64,000 nucleotides of DNA from Mesorhizobium sp. WSM3862 (GTDB lineage Bacteria > Pseudomonadota > Alphaproteobacteria > Rhizobiales > Rhizobiaceae). The stretch lies in contig NZ_NSGE01000006.1 in NCBI RefSeq assembly GCF_002294985.1, forward strand, positions 310,001-374,000. Reading direction: 5' to 3'. Under the pieces are notes generated by a model. It was not told the DNA's origin. It did no database searches and was given only the letters and a program-made list of their open reading frames with translations. Positions within the stretch are counted from its first letter, which is position 1, and each line of letters opens with the position of its first letter. Both the position numbers and the translations under genes were made by a program. Shown here in pieces: positions 57,052 through 64,000 of the stretch.

Positions 57052-57530
57052 TGCTCGCTTTCCTAGCACCGGTTCTGGCCGTCCTCGGCCCGATCCGGAC
57101 CTTCTGCACCAGCCGCGTCGGCCTGCCGCTCGTCGTCGCCGGCGGCATCATTCTCTTTTACGAGGGACTGCCGCTCGGCCCGCTGCGCGACATCCCCTAT
57201 GTCGGTCCGGAGCTGACCAGTCTCGTCGGGGGTCGCGTCGGTCGAGCATATGCCGACGGCCAAAAGGCCGAGGACGCGCTGTGGCAGGAAAAGATCAAGC
57301 TCGCCGCCATCGCCGAAGCGGCCGACACCAAGACGCGGCAGCAGGACATCGACGCCGCGGCACAAGCCTACATCGACAAGCAGCATAGCGACGCCGGCCG
57401 CATTGCCGACCTGGTGCGCGCGCAGAAGGACCAAGACAATGCACCGCCCGTTTCGACGAACCCTTCTGGCTGCAAGCCTGATGGCATCTCTGCAGGGGTG
57501 TCAGAGCGCCTCGACGCCATCGGTCGATAG
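57048..57530 (+). CDS. Rz-like inner-membrane spanin
   Basis: 160 aa, starting in an ATGATG overlap with the lysozyme stop. One hydrophobic segment (GLPLVVAGGIILFYEGLPLG) is followed by a helical coiled region (AYADGQKAEDALWQEKIKLA, then DAGRIADLVRAQKDQ). This is the Rz plan: inner-membrane anchor and periplasmic coiled coil. Its 3' part overlaps the lipoprotein gene in another frame. Confidence 0.72.
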   Translation: MMLAFLAPVLAVLGPIRTFCTSRVGLPLVVAGGIILFYEGLPLGPLRDIPYVGPELTSLVGGRVGRAYADGQKAEDALWQEKIKLAAIAEAADTKTRQQDIDAAAQAYIDKQHSDAGRIADLVRAQKDQDNAPPVSTNPSGCKPDGISAGVSERLDAIGR

Positions 57531-57723
57531 CCTGGCGCCGAAGCCTACCGCTCACATCGATCCGAGTGTGATGCAAGAATGCCGAGGTGTCGTCGATGTC
57601 CCGCACACCTTCATCCCATATGATCAGGCGATCCTCCTTTGGGCGAAGGATCGGGCATCGCTTGGCGATTGCAAACGCCTCGACCACGCCAAGGGCGACA
57701 CCATCAAGGCGCTCGTGAAATGA
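57439..57723 (+). CDS. Rz1-like outer-membrane spanin lipoprotein
   Basis: 94 aa (MHRPFRRTLLAASLMASLQG then C). The signal ends in lipobox S-L-Q-G-C, so the mature protein would be lipid-anchored to the outer membrane. A Pro-containing linker follows. It starts inside the Rz-like gene in a different frame, the typical Rz/Rz1 nesting, and together they fuse the two membranes at lysis. Confidence 0.72.
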   Translation: MHRPFRRTLLAASLMASLQGCQSASTPSVDSLAPKPTAHIDPSVMQECRGVVDVPHTFIPYDQAILLWAKDRASLGDCKRLDHAKGDTIKALVK

Positions 57724-58031
57724 GCGGTGGTGCAGTGCCTCAACGTCTTCGCGAACTCGACCCGGAAACCATCCTCTGGCTTGATCGCCTCGACAGCAAG
57801 CAGCGTGAGGCCCTTATCTGGGCTGGCCGCCTCAAGCCCGAACAGCGGGATCGGCTCGATGATTTCCTCGATATGGACGAGGATCACTTCCAGGCGGGGT
57901 TCGCGGTGGTGAAGCTCTGGACGCGGCTACGCTGGCTGGGGTCCACATCGATGTGGATCATTTTGACGGTTGCGGGGTTGTTGCTGGCGTTGACCCAGAT
58001 CATCGACCAGTTGAAGGGATCCAAGCTGTGA
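57720..58031 (+). CDS. small C-terminal membrane protein, possible holin
   Basis: 103 aa from ATG 57720, overlapping the spanin stop as ATGA. A soluble, charged helical domain (RLRELDPETILWLDRLDSKQ) is followed by one transmembrane helix (STSMWIILTVAGLLLALTQI) and a basic tail. It could be a holin, antiholin or anchored regulator of lysis. Confidence 0.55.
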   Translation: MSGGAVPQRLRELDPETILWLDRLDSKQREALIWAGRLKPEQRDRLDDFLDMDEDHFQAGFAVVKLWTRLRWLGSTSMWIILTVAGLLLALTQIIDQLKGSKL

Positions 58032-58138
58032 GGCTGCCGCGCACCGCTTCCGAAGTTCTGACCGGTCTGATTTTCCTCTTGGCCGGGGCTCTCGGGGTGT
58101 TGCTCTACCTGCAGATAGCACAGGCGCTCACCCTGTAA
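58028..58138 (+). CDS. tiny single-pass membrane protein
   Basis: 36 aa from a GTG in a GTGA overlap (LTGLIFLLAGALGVLLYLQI is its helix). A basic N-terminus and a single helix suggest N-in topology. It is the last gene before the late terminator and may help lysis. Confidence 0.5.
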   Translation: MRLPRTASEVLTGLIFLLAGALGVLLYLQIAQALTL

Positions 58139-58162
58139 TTCCCTTCTCATCACTTTCAGTCT

Positions 58163-58196
58163 CCCCATCGGCTTCGGCCGATGGGGTCTCTTTTGC
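58163..58196 (+). terminator. late operon intrinsic terminator
   Basis: CCCCATCGGC and GCCGATGGGG form a 10-bp stem around TTCG, followed by TCTCTTTTGC. It closes the rightward late operon. Confidence 0.88.
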
Positions 58197-58293
58197 ATTC
58201 TCGGCCTAGCCGCGCCGGCCGGGATTCATCTGAAGGTTTTTATCAGCTATTGTGCGCAATCATGACGCGCAGTGCCGCCCAGGAGGACTTCAT

Positions 58294-59043
58294 ATGGCTG
58301 ACACCACGATCGAATGGACCGACGCCACTTGGAACCCGGTAGCCGGGTGTACGATCCTTACCGCAGGCTGCACGAATTGCTATGCCATGAGAATGGCCGC
58401 CAGGCTGGAAGCCATGGGAATGGAGAAGTACCATGGCCTGACCCGCAAAAGTGGGGGTCGTGCGAAGTGGACCGGCAAAGTGGTAACTGACCCGAAGTCG
58501 CTCGCGATACCGGCAACCTGGTCAAAGCCGCGCCGGGTGTTTGTGAATTCTATGTCAGACCTATTCCATGTTGATGTGCCACCGGATTTCATCCGCGAAG
58601 TCTGGGCGGTGATGGAGCAAACGCCCCGGCATACCTATCAAATCCTCACGAAGCGGCCAGAGGTGATGGCAGAAGTCCTGTCGCGAGGTGACTTTCCTGT
58701 GCTTTCAAACGTGTGGCTGGGGACCAGCGTTGAGGATGGCCGCGTGCTACATCGTCTCGACGATTTGCGACGTGTTCCTGCGGCCATCCGCTTCATCTCA
58801 TTTGAGCCCTTGATCAGTTCCGTAGCTGGCGCCGACCTTGTCGATATTCATTGGGCGATCGTCGGTGGCGAGTCGGGGCCTGGCGCCCGGGAGATGAATC
58901 CGCGGTGGGTCGACGAGATCGAGGCCATGTGCAGGCGGAGCCGAACGGCATTCTTCTTCAAGCAATGGGGCGGCCGCAACAAGAAGGCAGCTGGGCGCGT
59001 GTTGAATGGTCAAACCTATGACGAGATGCCAGCGACAGTTTAG
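58294..59043 (+). CDS. DUF5131 (phage Gp37/Gp68-type) iron-sulfur-like protein
   Basis: 249 aa, AGGAGGA site. The first 35 residues read TTIEWTDATWNPVAGCTILT then AGCTNCYAM: cysteines as C-x6-C-x2-C, the three-Cys motif of this family, likely an iron-sulfur or radical-SAM-type centre. Other landmarks are RVFVNSMSDLFHVDVPPDFI, YQILTKRPEVM and IVGGESGPGAREMNPRWVDE. Its stop overlaps the opposite TcmP-like gene by 4 bases. The substrate is unknown. Confidence 0.85.
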   Translation: MADTTIEWTDATWNPVAGCTILTAGCTNCYAMRMAARLEAMGMEKYHGLTRKSGGRAKWTGKVVTDPKSLAIPATWSKPRRVFVNSMSDLFHVDVPPDFIREVWAVMEQTPRHTYQILTKRPEVMAEVLSRGDFPVLSNVWLGTSVEDGRVLHRLDDLRRVPAAIRFISFEPLISSVAGADLVDIHWAIVGGESGPGAREMNPRWVDEIEAMCRRSRTAFFFKQWGGRNKKAAGRVLNGQTYDEMPATV

Positions 59044-59861
59044 AATAGCTGCCCTTGGCCGCTATCGGTCGCCGCTTTCCAAAAGGCAAGCGCGAGTTTG
59101 TGGCGAGCGGCCAACGTCAACCAATACAGGTGCTGACCTCGGCTTCCGGTGATCAGTCGCATGTCGGTTGATGCCGCCATGCCGAGCTTGATCACCTTCG
59201 CCTTCCAGAGGTCAAAAACAGCGCGCCGGACGGTCGTAAATGGCTGATTGGTATCAACAACCAATCGCCAGCCAGGGACGAACTTGTCGAAGGCCGATTT
59301 CTGCGCTCGGACGTTGAGCCCGGTGTTGCGCTGCAGATCCATCTTGCTGATGTGCACCATCATGTCGATGCGCTTCCGCTTTGACAGTGTCTCAATCACT
59401 GAAAAATCGAACGCCCCCAGATTGTAGGGATCAACGAATGCGAAATGCAAAGCATACTGGTCCAGTTTGGCTCGGATCGTCTTCGCGGTGTCGACTGCCT
59501 CCCCATGGAATGCCTCGACGGGCGCACCGGCCAGGGTCAGACGCTTTCTGGCGAATTCAAGCCGATCTGGGTCTGCGTCAGCAATGTAAACCGAACTAAA
59601 GGGCGTTTTTGACTGGACGCTCTCATTCCATGCTGCTACGCACCCGCCCTCTATAAATTCACCGGTGCGGCGAATTTTGGCGCGACCAGGCCCGCAAAAC
59701 AGATCGATGTAGGTAGCGCCAGCATTCCCTGGACCGATCCACTTTGCCCTTACGCCACGCGAGATCGAGACGTACTTGCAGAGTAAGGCGATCTTTTCCT
59801 TCGACCACGCGCCGACTTCTTCGACGGGTAGTCCATCATCACCTTCCACCAACTTCCCCAA
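59040..59861 (-). CDS. tcmP: three-Cys-motif partner protein TcmP-like
   Basis: 273 aa from a TTG at 59861, with a GTG at 59849 as alternative. WSKEKIALLCKYVSISRGVR, YIDLFCGPGRAKIRRTGEFI (motif-I-like D-L-F-C-G-P-G), FVDPYNLGAFDFSVIETLSK define the TcmP family, a Rossmann-like methyltransferase-type fold. It is known mainly by association with three-Cys-motif proteins, as seen here tail to tail with the DUF5131 gene. Activity is unknown. Confidence 0.85.
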   Translation of the reverse strand: MGKLVEGDDGLPVEEVGAWSKEKIALLCKYVSISRGVRAKWIGPGNAGATYIDLFCGPGRAKIRRTGEFIEGGCVAAWNESVQSKTPFSSVYIADADPDRLEFARKRLTLAGAPVEAFHGEAVDTAKTIRAKLDQYALHFAFVDPYNLGAFDFSVIETLSKRKRIDMMVHISKMDLQRNTGLNVRAQKSAFDKFVPGWRLVVDTNQPFTTVRRAVFDLWKAKVIKLGMAASTDMRLITGSRGQHLYWLTLAARHKLALAFWKAATDSGQGQLF

Positions 59862-60054
59862 ATTCGGCCCTCTCGCAGCTTTGCCCCGTCAAATGTAAGC
59901 GGTTTGTGCCTCCAGTAACAAGCGGATCGACTTCGCCGCCAGACTTCGACATTACCGGGCTTTTCTGCTGCCGGCGAAACACTGCTCACGGTGGGAACGA
60001 TTCGAGCGCGAGCAAATTGAATCGCCGTGTGTTTGCGTCAAGAGTTCCGCGTTT

Positions 60055-60282
60055 ATGAGCAGTCCCGTCACCAGCCAGAATTCAAAGCGCGCCGCAGTCC
60101 GCAAGGCGCTCGACCGCCACAAAGTCTACATCACCGCGCAGCGCTTCTCAGGCGGCACCTACGAAGCTCGGGTGCTGGTCGACGGCGAGGTTTATTGGGC
60201 CGATGAATTACGGCTGAGCCAGCTGCGCGCAGGAATATCGCCTTCGGAGCTCGAATTGGTGCCGGCGGGTGACGACGGCTGA
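60055..60282 (+). CDS. hypothetical small protein
   Basis: 75 aa (MSSPVTSQNSKRAAVRKALD). A basic helix and a beta part (YITAQRFSGGTYEARVLVDG) look like a small nucleic-acid-binding fold. No good ribosome site is seen. It may lie just outside the phage. Confidence 0.45.
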   Translation: MSSPVTSQNSKRAAVRKALDRHKVYITAQRFSGGTYEARVLVDGEVYWADELRLSQLRAGISPSELELVPAGDDG

Positions 60283-60308
60283 ACTTCCGGCGCGGCGCTT
60301 TGGTGTCG

Positions 60309-60881
60309 TCAGCCCCGCGCCTGTGGCCTGAGATAGACGACGAGGCAACAGATACAAATCCCCAATCCGACCACCGGGTATTTCAGTGCTAAGATAGCAG
60401 CGAGCCCGAAAAGCAAGAGCGTGACCAGCGCACGGAGACGCATCTTCCTCCGCGCCTGTGGTGACACCTCGTTGTCTGGCATCGGGTCAATAAGTTCGCG
60501 GATCAAGAAGAGATATGTCAGGTTGACCAGAAAAAACACGGCCGCATAGAAGGCGACCGGTTGAGGTGCTAACTCGCTGACGGCCATCCAAGCGGTCGCT
60601 AAGGGGAGCAACGAAACTGAGAAAAGATGCGCGAAATTGAGCCACATTAAAGTTGCCGAGCTCTGTTTCGCGTGCCGCAGGAGGTGATGATGATTCGCCC
60701 AGACGATCGCAATGAAGAGATAACTCACACCGTAGCTAAGCCACGTCTCCCATGATGCCAGAAGGGCTTTGAAGGTCGGCGCCTCGGGCGGGCGCAAATC
60801 CAAAACCAGAACTGTGATCAATACGGCGAACACGCCATCGGAAAATGCGTTCAGCCGTTCGAGTCCCGATGAAGGTAGCAC
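60309..60881 (-). CDS. TMEM175/DUF1211-type membrane channel
   Basis: 190 aa from GTG 60881, 6 bases after GGAG. The family signature RLNAFSDGVFAVLITVLVLD opens the first transmembrane helix, and five more hydrophobic segments follow (LSYGVSYLFIAIVWANHHHL, LLPLATAWMAVSEL, FYAAVFFLVNLTYLFLI, LVTLLLFGLAAILAL, VVGLGICICCLVVYL). These are potassium-selective channels in bacteria. A chromosomal gene by context. Confidence 0.85.
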   Translation of the reverse strand: MLPSSGLERLNAFSDGVFAVLITVLVLDLRPPEAPTFKALLASWETWLSYGVSYLFIAIVWANHHHLLRHAKQSSATLMWLNFAHLFSVSLLPLATAWMAVSELAPQPVAFYAAVFFLVNLTYLFLIRELIDPMPDNEVSPQARRKMRLRALVTLLLFGLAAILALKYPVVGLGICICCLVVYLRPQARG

Positions 60882-61118
60882 CTGCGTCTCCGTGCCGCTC
60901 GTGCACCATGCTAGCGGACTTCGGACGATTCTTGATAGGCCCGCTGGCTCCGGCCGGCGGGTTTTTAGGCCGGCGGACAGTGCTCCTCGATCGTCGCCGT
61001 GATCAGCTGGAGCGCGGCGCGGCACTCAGGATCGTTCTGCATTACCTCTTCTCTATACAGTTTTGCTAAAATGCCCGGAACCGGAAGGCCGCTGCGCGGC
61101 TTTTATCGCCGTTGGGGT

Positions 61119-62017
61119 ATGTGCATGCGTAACGCCAGAGAGCGGCTGAAGTTCATCAAGCCGCTGGAGCCTATCCAGGTCGAAACACCGCCGGTCAGCG
61201 ACGACTGGCTGCATGAGATCAAATACGATGGCTTCCGCACCCAGCTCGTCCGCGACTGGGCCGGCGTGCGCGCGTTCTCCCGCAACGGCCACGACTGGTC
61301 GAGCCGCTATTGGCCGATCGTCAACGCGGCAGAAAAGCTGCCAGCGGAGTCCTTCATCATCGACGGCGAGGTGATCGCGCCGGAGCCGGACGGGCGGCCG
61401 AACTTCCACGCCATCCATTCGCGTATGACTTGGAACGCCGAGCTGCTCGCCTTCGTCGCCTTCGACCTACTCTATCTCAACGGCGAGCACGTTCGGGTGC
61501 TGCCGCTGATCGAACGCAAGGCGAAGCTCTGGAACCTGATCAAGCCGGCTGAGGGCATAATCCAGTATTCGGATCATGTCGAAGGCAACGGCGCCTCCTT
61601 CTTCGAAGCCGTCGAAAAGAGGGGCCTTGAGGGCATCGTGTCGAAGCGCCGTACGAGCTCCTATCGCAGTGGCAAGCAGGATTTCTGGGTGAAGACGAAA
61701 TGCTGGGAGGTCGGCGACTTCGAACTGCTGGGCATCAAGCGAAAGCCTGGAAAGCCCGCTGCGGCGATCGTGGCGCGCGGTGGCCGATATGCCGGCACGG
61801 CGTTCATAACGCTGCCCAGCGGCCTCAGGGAGCGGCTTTGGAAACGTGTCGAAGCGGCCAGGGTATCCAAGCCTGCGCAGCGGGTGCCGAGCGCCTTCGC
61901 GAGTGGGTTAAACCCGGCATCACGGGCAGGGTGAAGTTCCTTCGCGGGGAGCACACGCTGCGTCATGCGACATTTCAGGATTTTAAGGATGGAACCCAAG
62001 ACAGCCGGCCAGCTTGA
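61119..62017 (+). pseudogene. ATP-dependent DNA ligase (LigD/LigC-like), frameshifted near its end
   Basis: The frame from ATG 61119 holds the adenylation motif EIKYDGFRTQLVRD, FIIDGEVIAPE, FEAVEKRGLEGIVSKRR and FWVKTKCWEVGDFELLGIKR. Around 61880 the family-like reading passes to the other frame, LREWVKPGITGRVKFLRGEH, then TLRHATFQDF, to a stop at 62017. In frame 0 the gene ends at 61934 with an unrelated tail. The nucleotidyltransferase core is intact; the OB-fold end is displaced. Confidence 0.75.
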
Positions 62018-62066
62018 CTAAGAAGCGGATCCAGCAGATGACGATCGATCAGAGAGGAATGCCGCC

Positions 62067-62447
62067 ATGCGCGCAATCGCATTTTTCATCGCCTCGTCGG
62101 CCACGATCTTCATTGCAAGCCCTTCGCGGGCGCAGGACGCCGCCGCAGGCGAGAAGGTCTTCACCAAGTGCAAGGTCTGCCACATTGCCGACCAGGACCA
62201 GAACAAGGTCGGCCCCTCTCTGCACGGTGTCATCGGGCGCACCGCGGGCACGCATCCCGGTTTCACTTATTCCATGGCCATGGCCGAGGCCGGAAAATCC
62301 GGCATCAAATGGGATGAGCCCACGCTGACAAAGTATCTTCAGGACCCGAGGGGGATGATCAAAGGAACGAAGATGGCGTTTCCCGGCCTCAAGAACGATC
62401 AGGACGTGGCCAACGTCATCGCTTACCTGAAACAGTTTTCCAAGTAA
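62067..62447 (+). CDS. c-type cytochrome (cytochrome c2-like)
   Basis: 126 aa. A signal peptide (MRAIAFFIASSATIFIASPS, cut after RA) leads to a mature protein with heme site CKVCH and, near the C-terminus, KGTKMAFPG supplying the methionine ligand. GPSLHGVIGRTAG and NVIAYLKQF are typical class I features. Periplasmic electron carrier. Confidence 0.92.
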   Translation: MRAIAFFIASSATIFIASPSRAQDAAAGEKVFTKCKVCHIADQDQNKVGPSLHGVIGRTAGTHPGFTYSMAMAEAGKSGIKWDEPTLTKYLQDPRGMIKGTKMAFPGLKNDQDVANVIAYLKQFSK

Positions 62448-62680
62448 TCGGGCCATTCCAGGCCCCTGTCTGTGGCGCCGGCTCGCCCCGACCGAAGGCG
62501 GCCGGGAATGGCGGCCGCGAGGCGCGAAGGCAACTCGCCCAAAGAGTTTCAGACTTTCTGAAGTTGGTCGCGCCGACGGGGCAGGGGAGCTCCCATGCTC
62601 GGTCGCGACAGGTGTTTCTTTTGGCTTCGGCACGGCAAAAACGTTCTCACCGGCTTTCCGTCGTTGCATGCCGCCTAATT

Positions 62681-63640
62681 CTACCTACTTTTGCGAGCGG
62701 CAGCTGCCCGCGCCGGCGCCTCCTGGATGTTGGCGGCGCCGCCCATGTCACCATTCTTGGTACGGCCCGCCCCCGGTCCTGCTCCAATATCGGCGCCCGT
62801 CATCGGATCGGAAGCGGGGTCCGAGAGTGTCCGCTCCGCCATATTGGCCGCGAGCTTCTTGTCCTTGGCATTTAGCTTGACAGTCGCCATCCCGTCACCG
62901 CCGTCGGCAGGCATCACCTCTTCGAGATTATCGATGCGGTCCCATTCGCCTCCCGAATTCCAGGGTCCCGTGGCGTCTCCTTCGCCCTGCGAGGTGTTGA
63001 CGTACATGCTGGCATATTTCTCGATGCCCGGTAGTTTGCCCGTCGGGAAGTTGTTCTCTATCGCGTACAGCGCTTTCTCGAAGGACTTCTGGTGGGCGAC
63101 TTCGCGCGTCATCAGAAAGCCGAGGGCATCCTTGACGCCGGGATCATCGGTGATGTTGATCAGTCGCTCGTACACGATCTTGGCACGAGCTTCGGCCGCG
63201 ATGTTGGAGCGCAGGTCCACCGTTGGTTCGCCGCGAGAATCGATATAGGCGGCGGTCCAAGGCACTCCGGCCGAGTCGCACAATGCGGGTCCGCCGCCAA
63301 ACAGGATTGACTCTTTGGCCGTTGTGCCGCTGGCGCCAACCATCAAATACAGCTCGGCTTCCTTCATCTGTCCCTCTGCAAGCTGTGCCTTGAGGCCCTT
63401 GTTCAGCATTGTGACAATTGACCCGACCACCTCGAGATGGCTTAGTTCTTCGGTCGCGATGTCGAGCAGCATGTCTTTCCGGCCGACATCGTCCTCACCC
63501 AGCCCTTGGGTGAAATAGCGCATAGCGGCGGCCAGCTCGCCATCGGCTCCGCCGAATTGCTCCATTATCATGCATGCCAGTTTCGGATTCGGCTCCGACA
63601 CACGGACGGTGTATTGCAGTCGCTTATTGTGCATGAACAT
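62681..63640 (-). CDS. manganese-containing catalase
   Basis: 319 aa from ATG 63640 with GGAG 7 bases upstream. GGADGELAAAMRYFTQGLGE, DIATEELSHLEVVGSIVTML and LMTREVAHQKSFEKALYAIE carry the Glu/His ligands of the di-manganese site. The C-terminus is Gly/Ala/Pro-rich, as in many soil bacteria. Decomposes hydrogen peroxide. Confidence 0.93.
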   Translation of the reverse strand: MFMHNKRLQYTVRVSEPNPKLACMIMEQFGGADGELAAAMRYFTQGLGEDDVGRKDMLLDIATEELSHLEVVGSIVTMLNKGLKAQLAEGQMKEAELYLMVGASGTTAKESILFGGGPALCDSAGVPWTAAYIDSRGEPTVDLRSNIAAEARAKIVYERLINITDDPGVKDALGFLMTREVAHQKSFEKALYAIENNFPTGKLPGIEKYASMYVNTSQGEGDATGPWNSGGEWDRIDNLEEVMPADGGDGMATVKLNAKDKKLAANMAERTLSDPASDPMTGADIGAGPGAGRTKNGDMGGAANIQEAPARAAAARKSR

Positions 63641-63866
63641 GAGGGTTCTCCAGGTTGGGATCCGCCCGAACCACTTTGCATCAGGAATGTTCCTTGGCAC
63701 GGCGATGCCATACCTTGGCGCGACCTCGAGCGCAGGCCCAGCTCCTAGTTGCTCACGTTGTCGCCGCGGTCGTCCTCGTTGTCGAATCGCCGACCTACAA
63801 GGGTAGCTACACCGGACTCACCGCAACCAGAGGCGGCGAGCGTCATGCCTTGAGCATGCAGCCAGT

Positions 63867-64000
63867 TCACTGGAACATTTCGAAAATCGCGCGAGCTTTA
63901 AGAACCCGGGCACCCGCTTCATCCCGAACATCGACGAAGAGTTCGAGCCGGTCTTCAATTGGAACAACCTCGGCCGCAATCTCGGCCAACGCCATCGATG
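63867..64000 (-). CDS. DUF6894-like small protein, 5' end outside window
   Basis: The visible 43 residues (MALAEIAAEVVPIEDRLELF, then VDVRDEAGARVLKARAIFEM) match the C-terminal pattern of DUF6894 proteins, abundant in Rhizobiales. The start may lie beyond base 64000. Confidence 0.5.
   Translation of the reverse strand, partial: SMALAEIAAEVVPIEDRLELFVDVRDEAGARVLKARAIFEMFQ

Noticed and set aside
58200..60060. Right attachment site (attR)
   Set aside because: The left end of the prophage is outside the window, so no direct repeat can be compared; the boundary between 58200 and 60060 is only a guess from gene content.
60940..60966. Rightward GC hairpin followed by TTTTT
   Set aside because: Imperfect stem and no rightward gene that it would clearly terminate.
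1..64000. CRISPR array, rRNA or tRNA genes, insertion sequences
   Set aside because: No regularly spaced repeats with unique spacers, no tRNA cloverleaf that I could confirm, and no transposase reading frames were seen.

Overview
The window is GC-rich alphaproteobacterial DNA, most likely from a Rhizobiales genome close to Mesorhizobium. The clues are GC-rich third codon positions, an HWE-family histidine kinase, a GlsB-type membrane protein, a DUF6894-like tail and manganese-catalase and ATP-ligase neighbours. About 58 kb of it is a near-complete temperate phage (prophage) with a contractile, myovirus-type tail. Its left end, where an integrase would be expected, lies before base 1. Chromosomal or accessory genes fill the last 5 to 6 kb. 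Everything here was read by eye from sequence, so family names are recognition calls and not search results.

Layout. (1) Bases 1-3535, leftward: early recombination genes (RecT-like annealing protein, HNH-like nuclease, coiled-coil protein). (2) 3536-4800: the lysogeny switch, with a leftward CI-like repressor and a rightward Cro-like gene around paired 17-bp operators. (3) 5024-11297, rightward: regulator, replication initiator with three 30-bp-phased iterons inside it, methyltransferase, GNAT/Mom-like protein, a frameshifted PD-(D/E)XK nuclease and small proteins, mostly coupled by ATGA/TGATG overlaps. (4) 22306 down to 11405, leftward: an accessory block (ParB-like, DUF488-like, DUF6011-like, a DUF4942-methyltransferase, a Dam-type methyltransferase, many small unknowns) split into short transcription units. 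Most units carry a copy of the CI operator overlapping the promoter and a conserved 15-base translation leader (ATCCCTACCACGGAG). (5) 22406-58138, rightward late genes: a predicted DNA-modification protein with a ParB-like partner, terminase, portal, head, neck, sheath, tube, frameshifted chaperone, tape measure, baseplate, two glycine-rich tail fibres, and lysis genes. (6) 58294-64000: a DUF5131/TcmP convergent pair, then a TMEM175-like channel, a frameshifted ATP-dependent ligase, cytochrome c, manganese catalase and a partial DUF6894-like gene.

How it fits together. One repressor appears to hold down promoters scattered over about 19 kb through near-palindromic sites related to GTAACCAATTTGGTTAC. 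A more divergent match lies in the head region. The repressor has a LexA/CI-like C-terminal shape but no visible Ser-Lys cleavage dyad, so induction may not follow the RecA route. Several genes interrupt the late operon as candidate lysogenic-conversion cargo: a HigBA toxin-antitoxin pair, a PAS-HWE kinase with a response regulator, a second opposite-strand response regulator, a GlsB protein and a small secreted protein. The most unusual signals are the dispersed operator regulon, the shared leader motif, the methyltransferase/GNAT fusion beside ParB, the Nudix-zinc-protease-scaffold fusion, and the phage-borne two-component genes.
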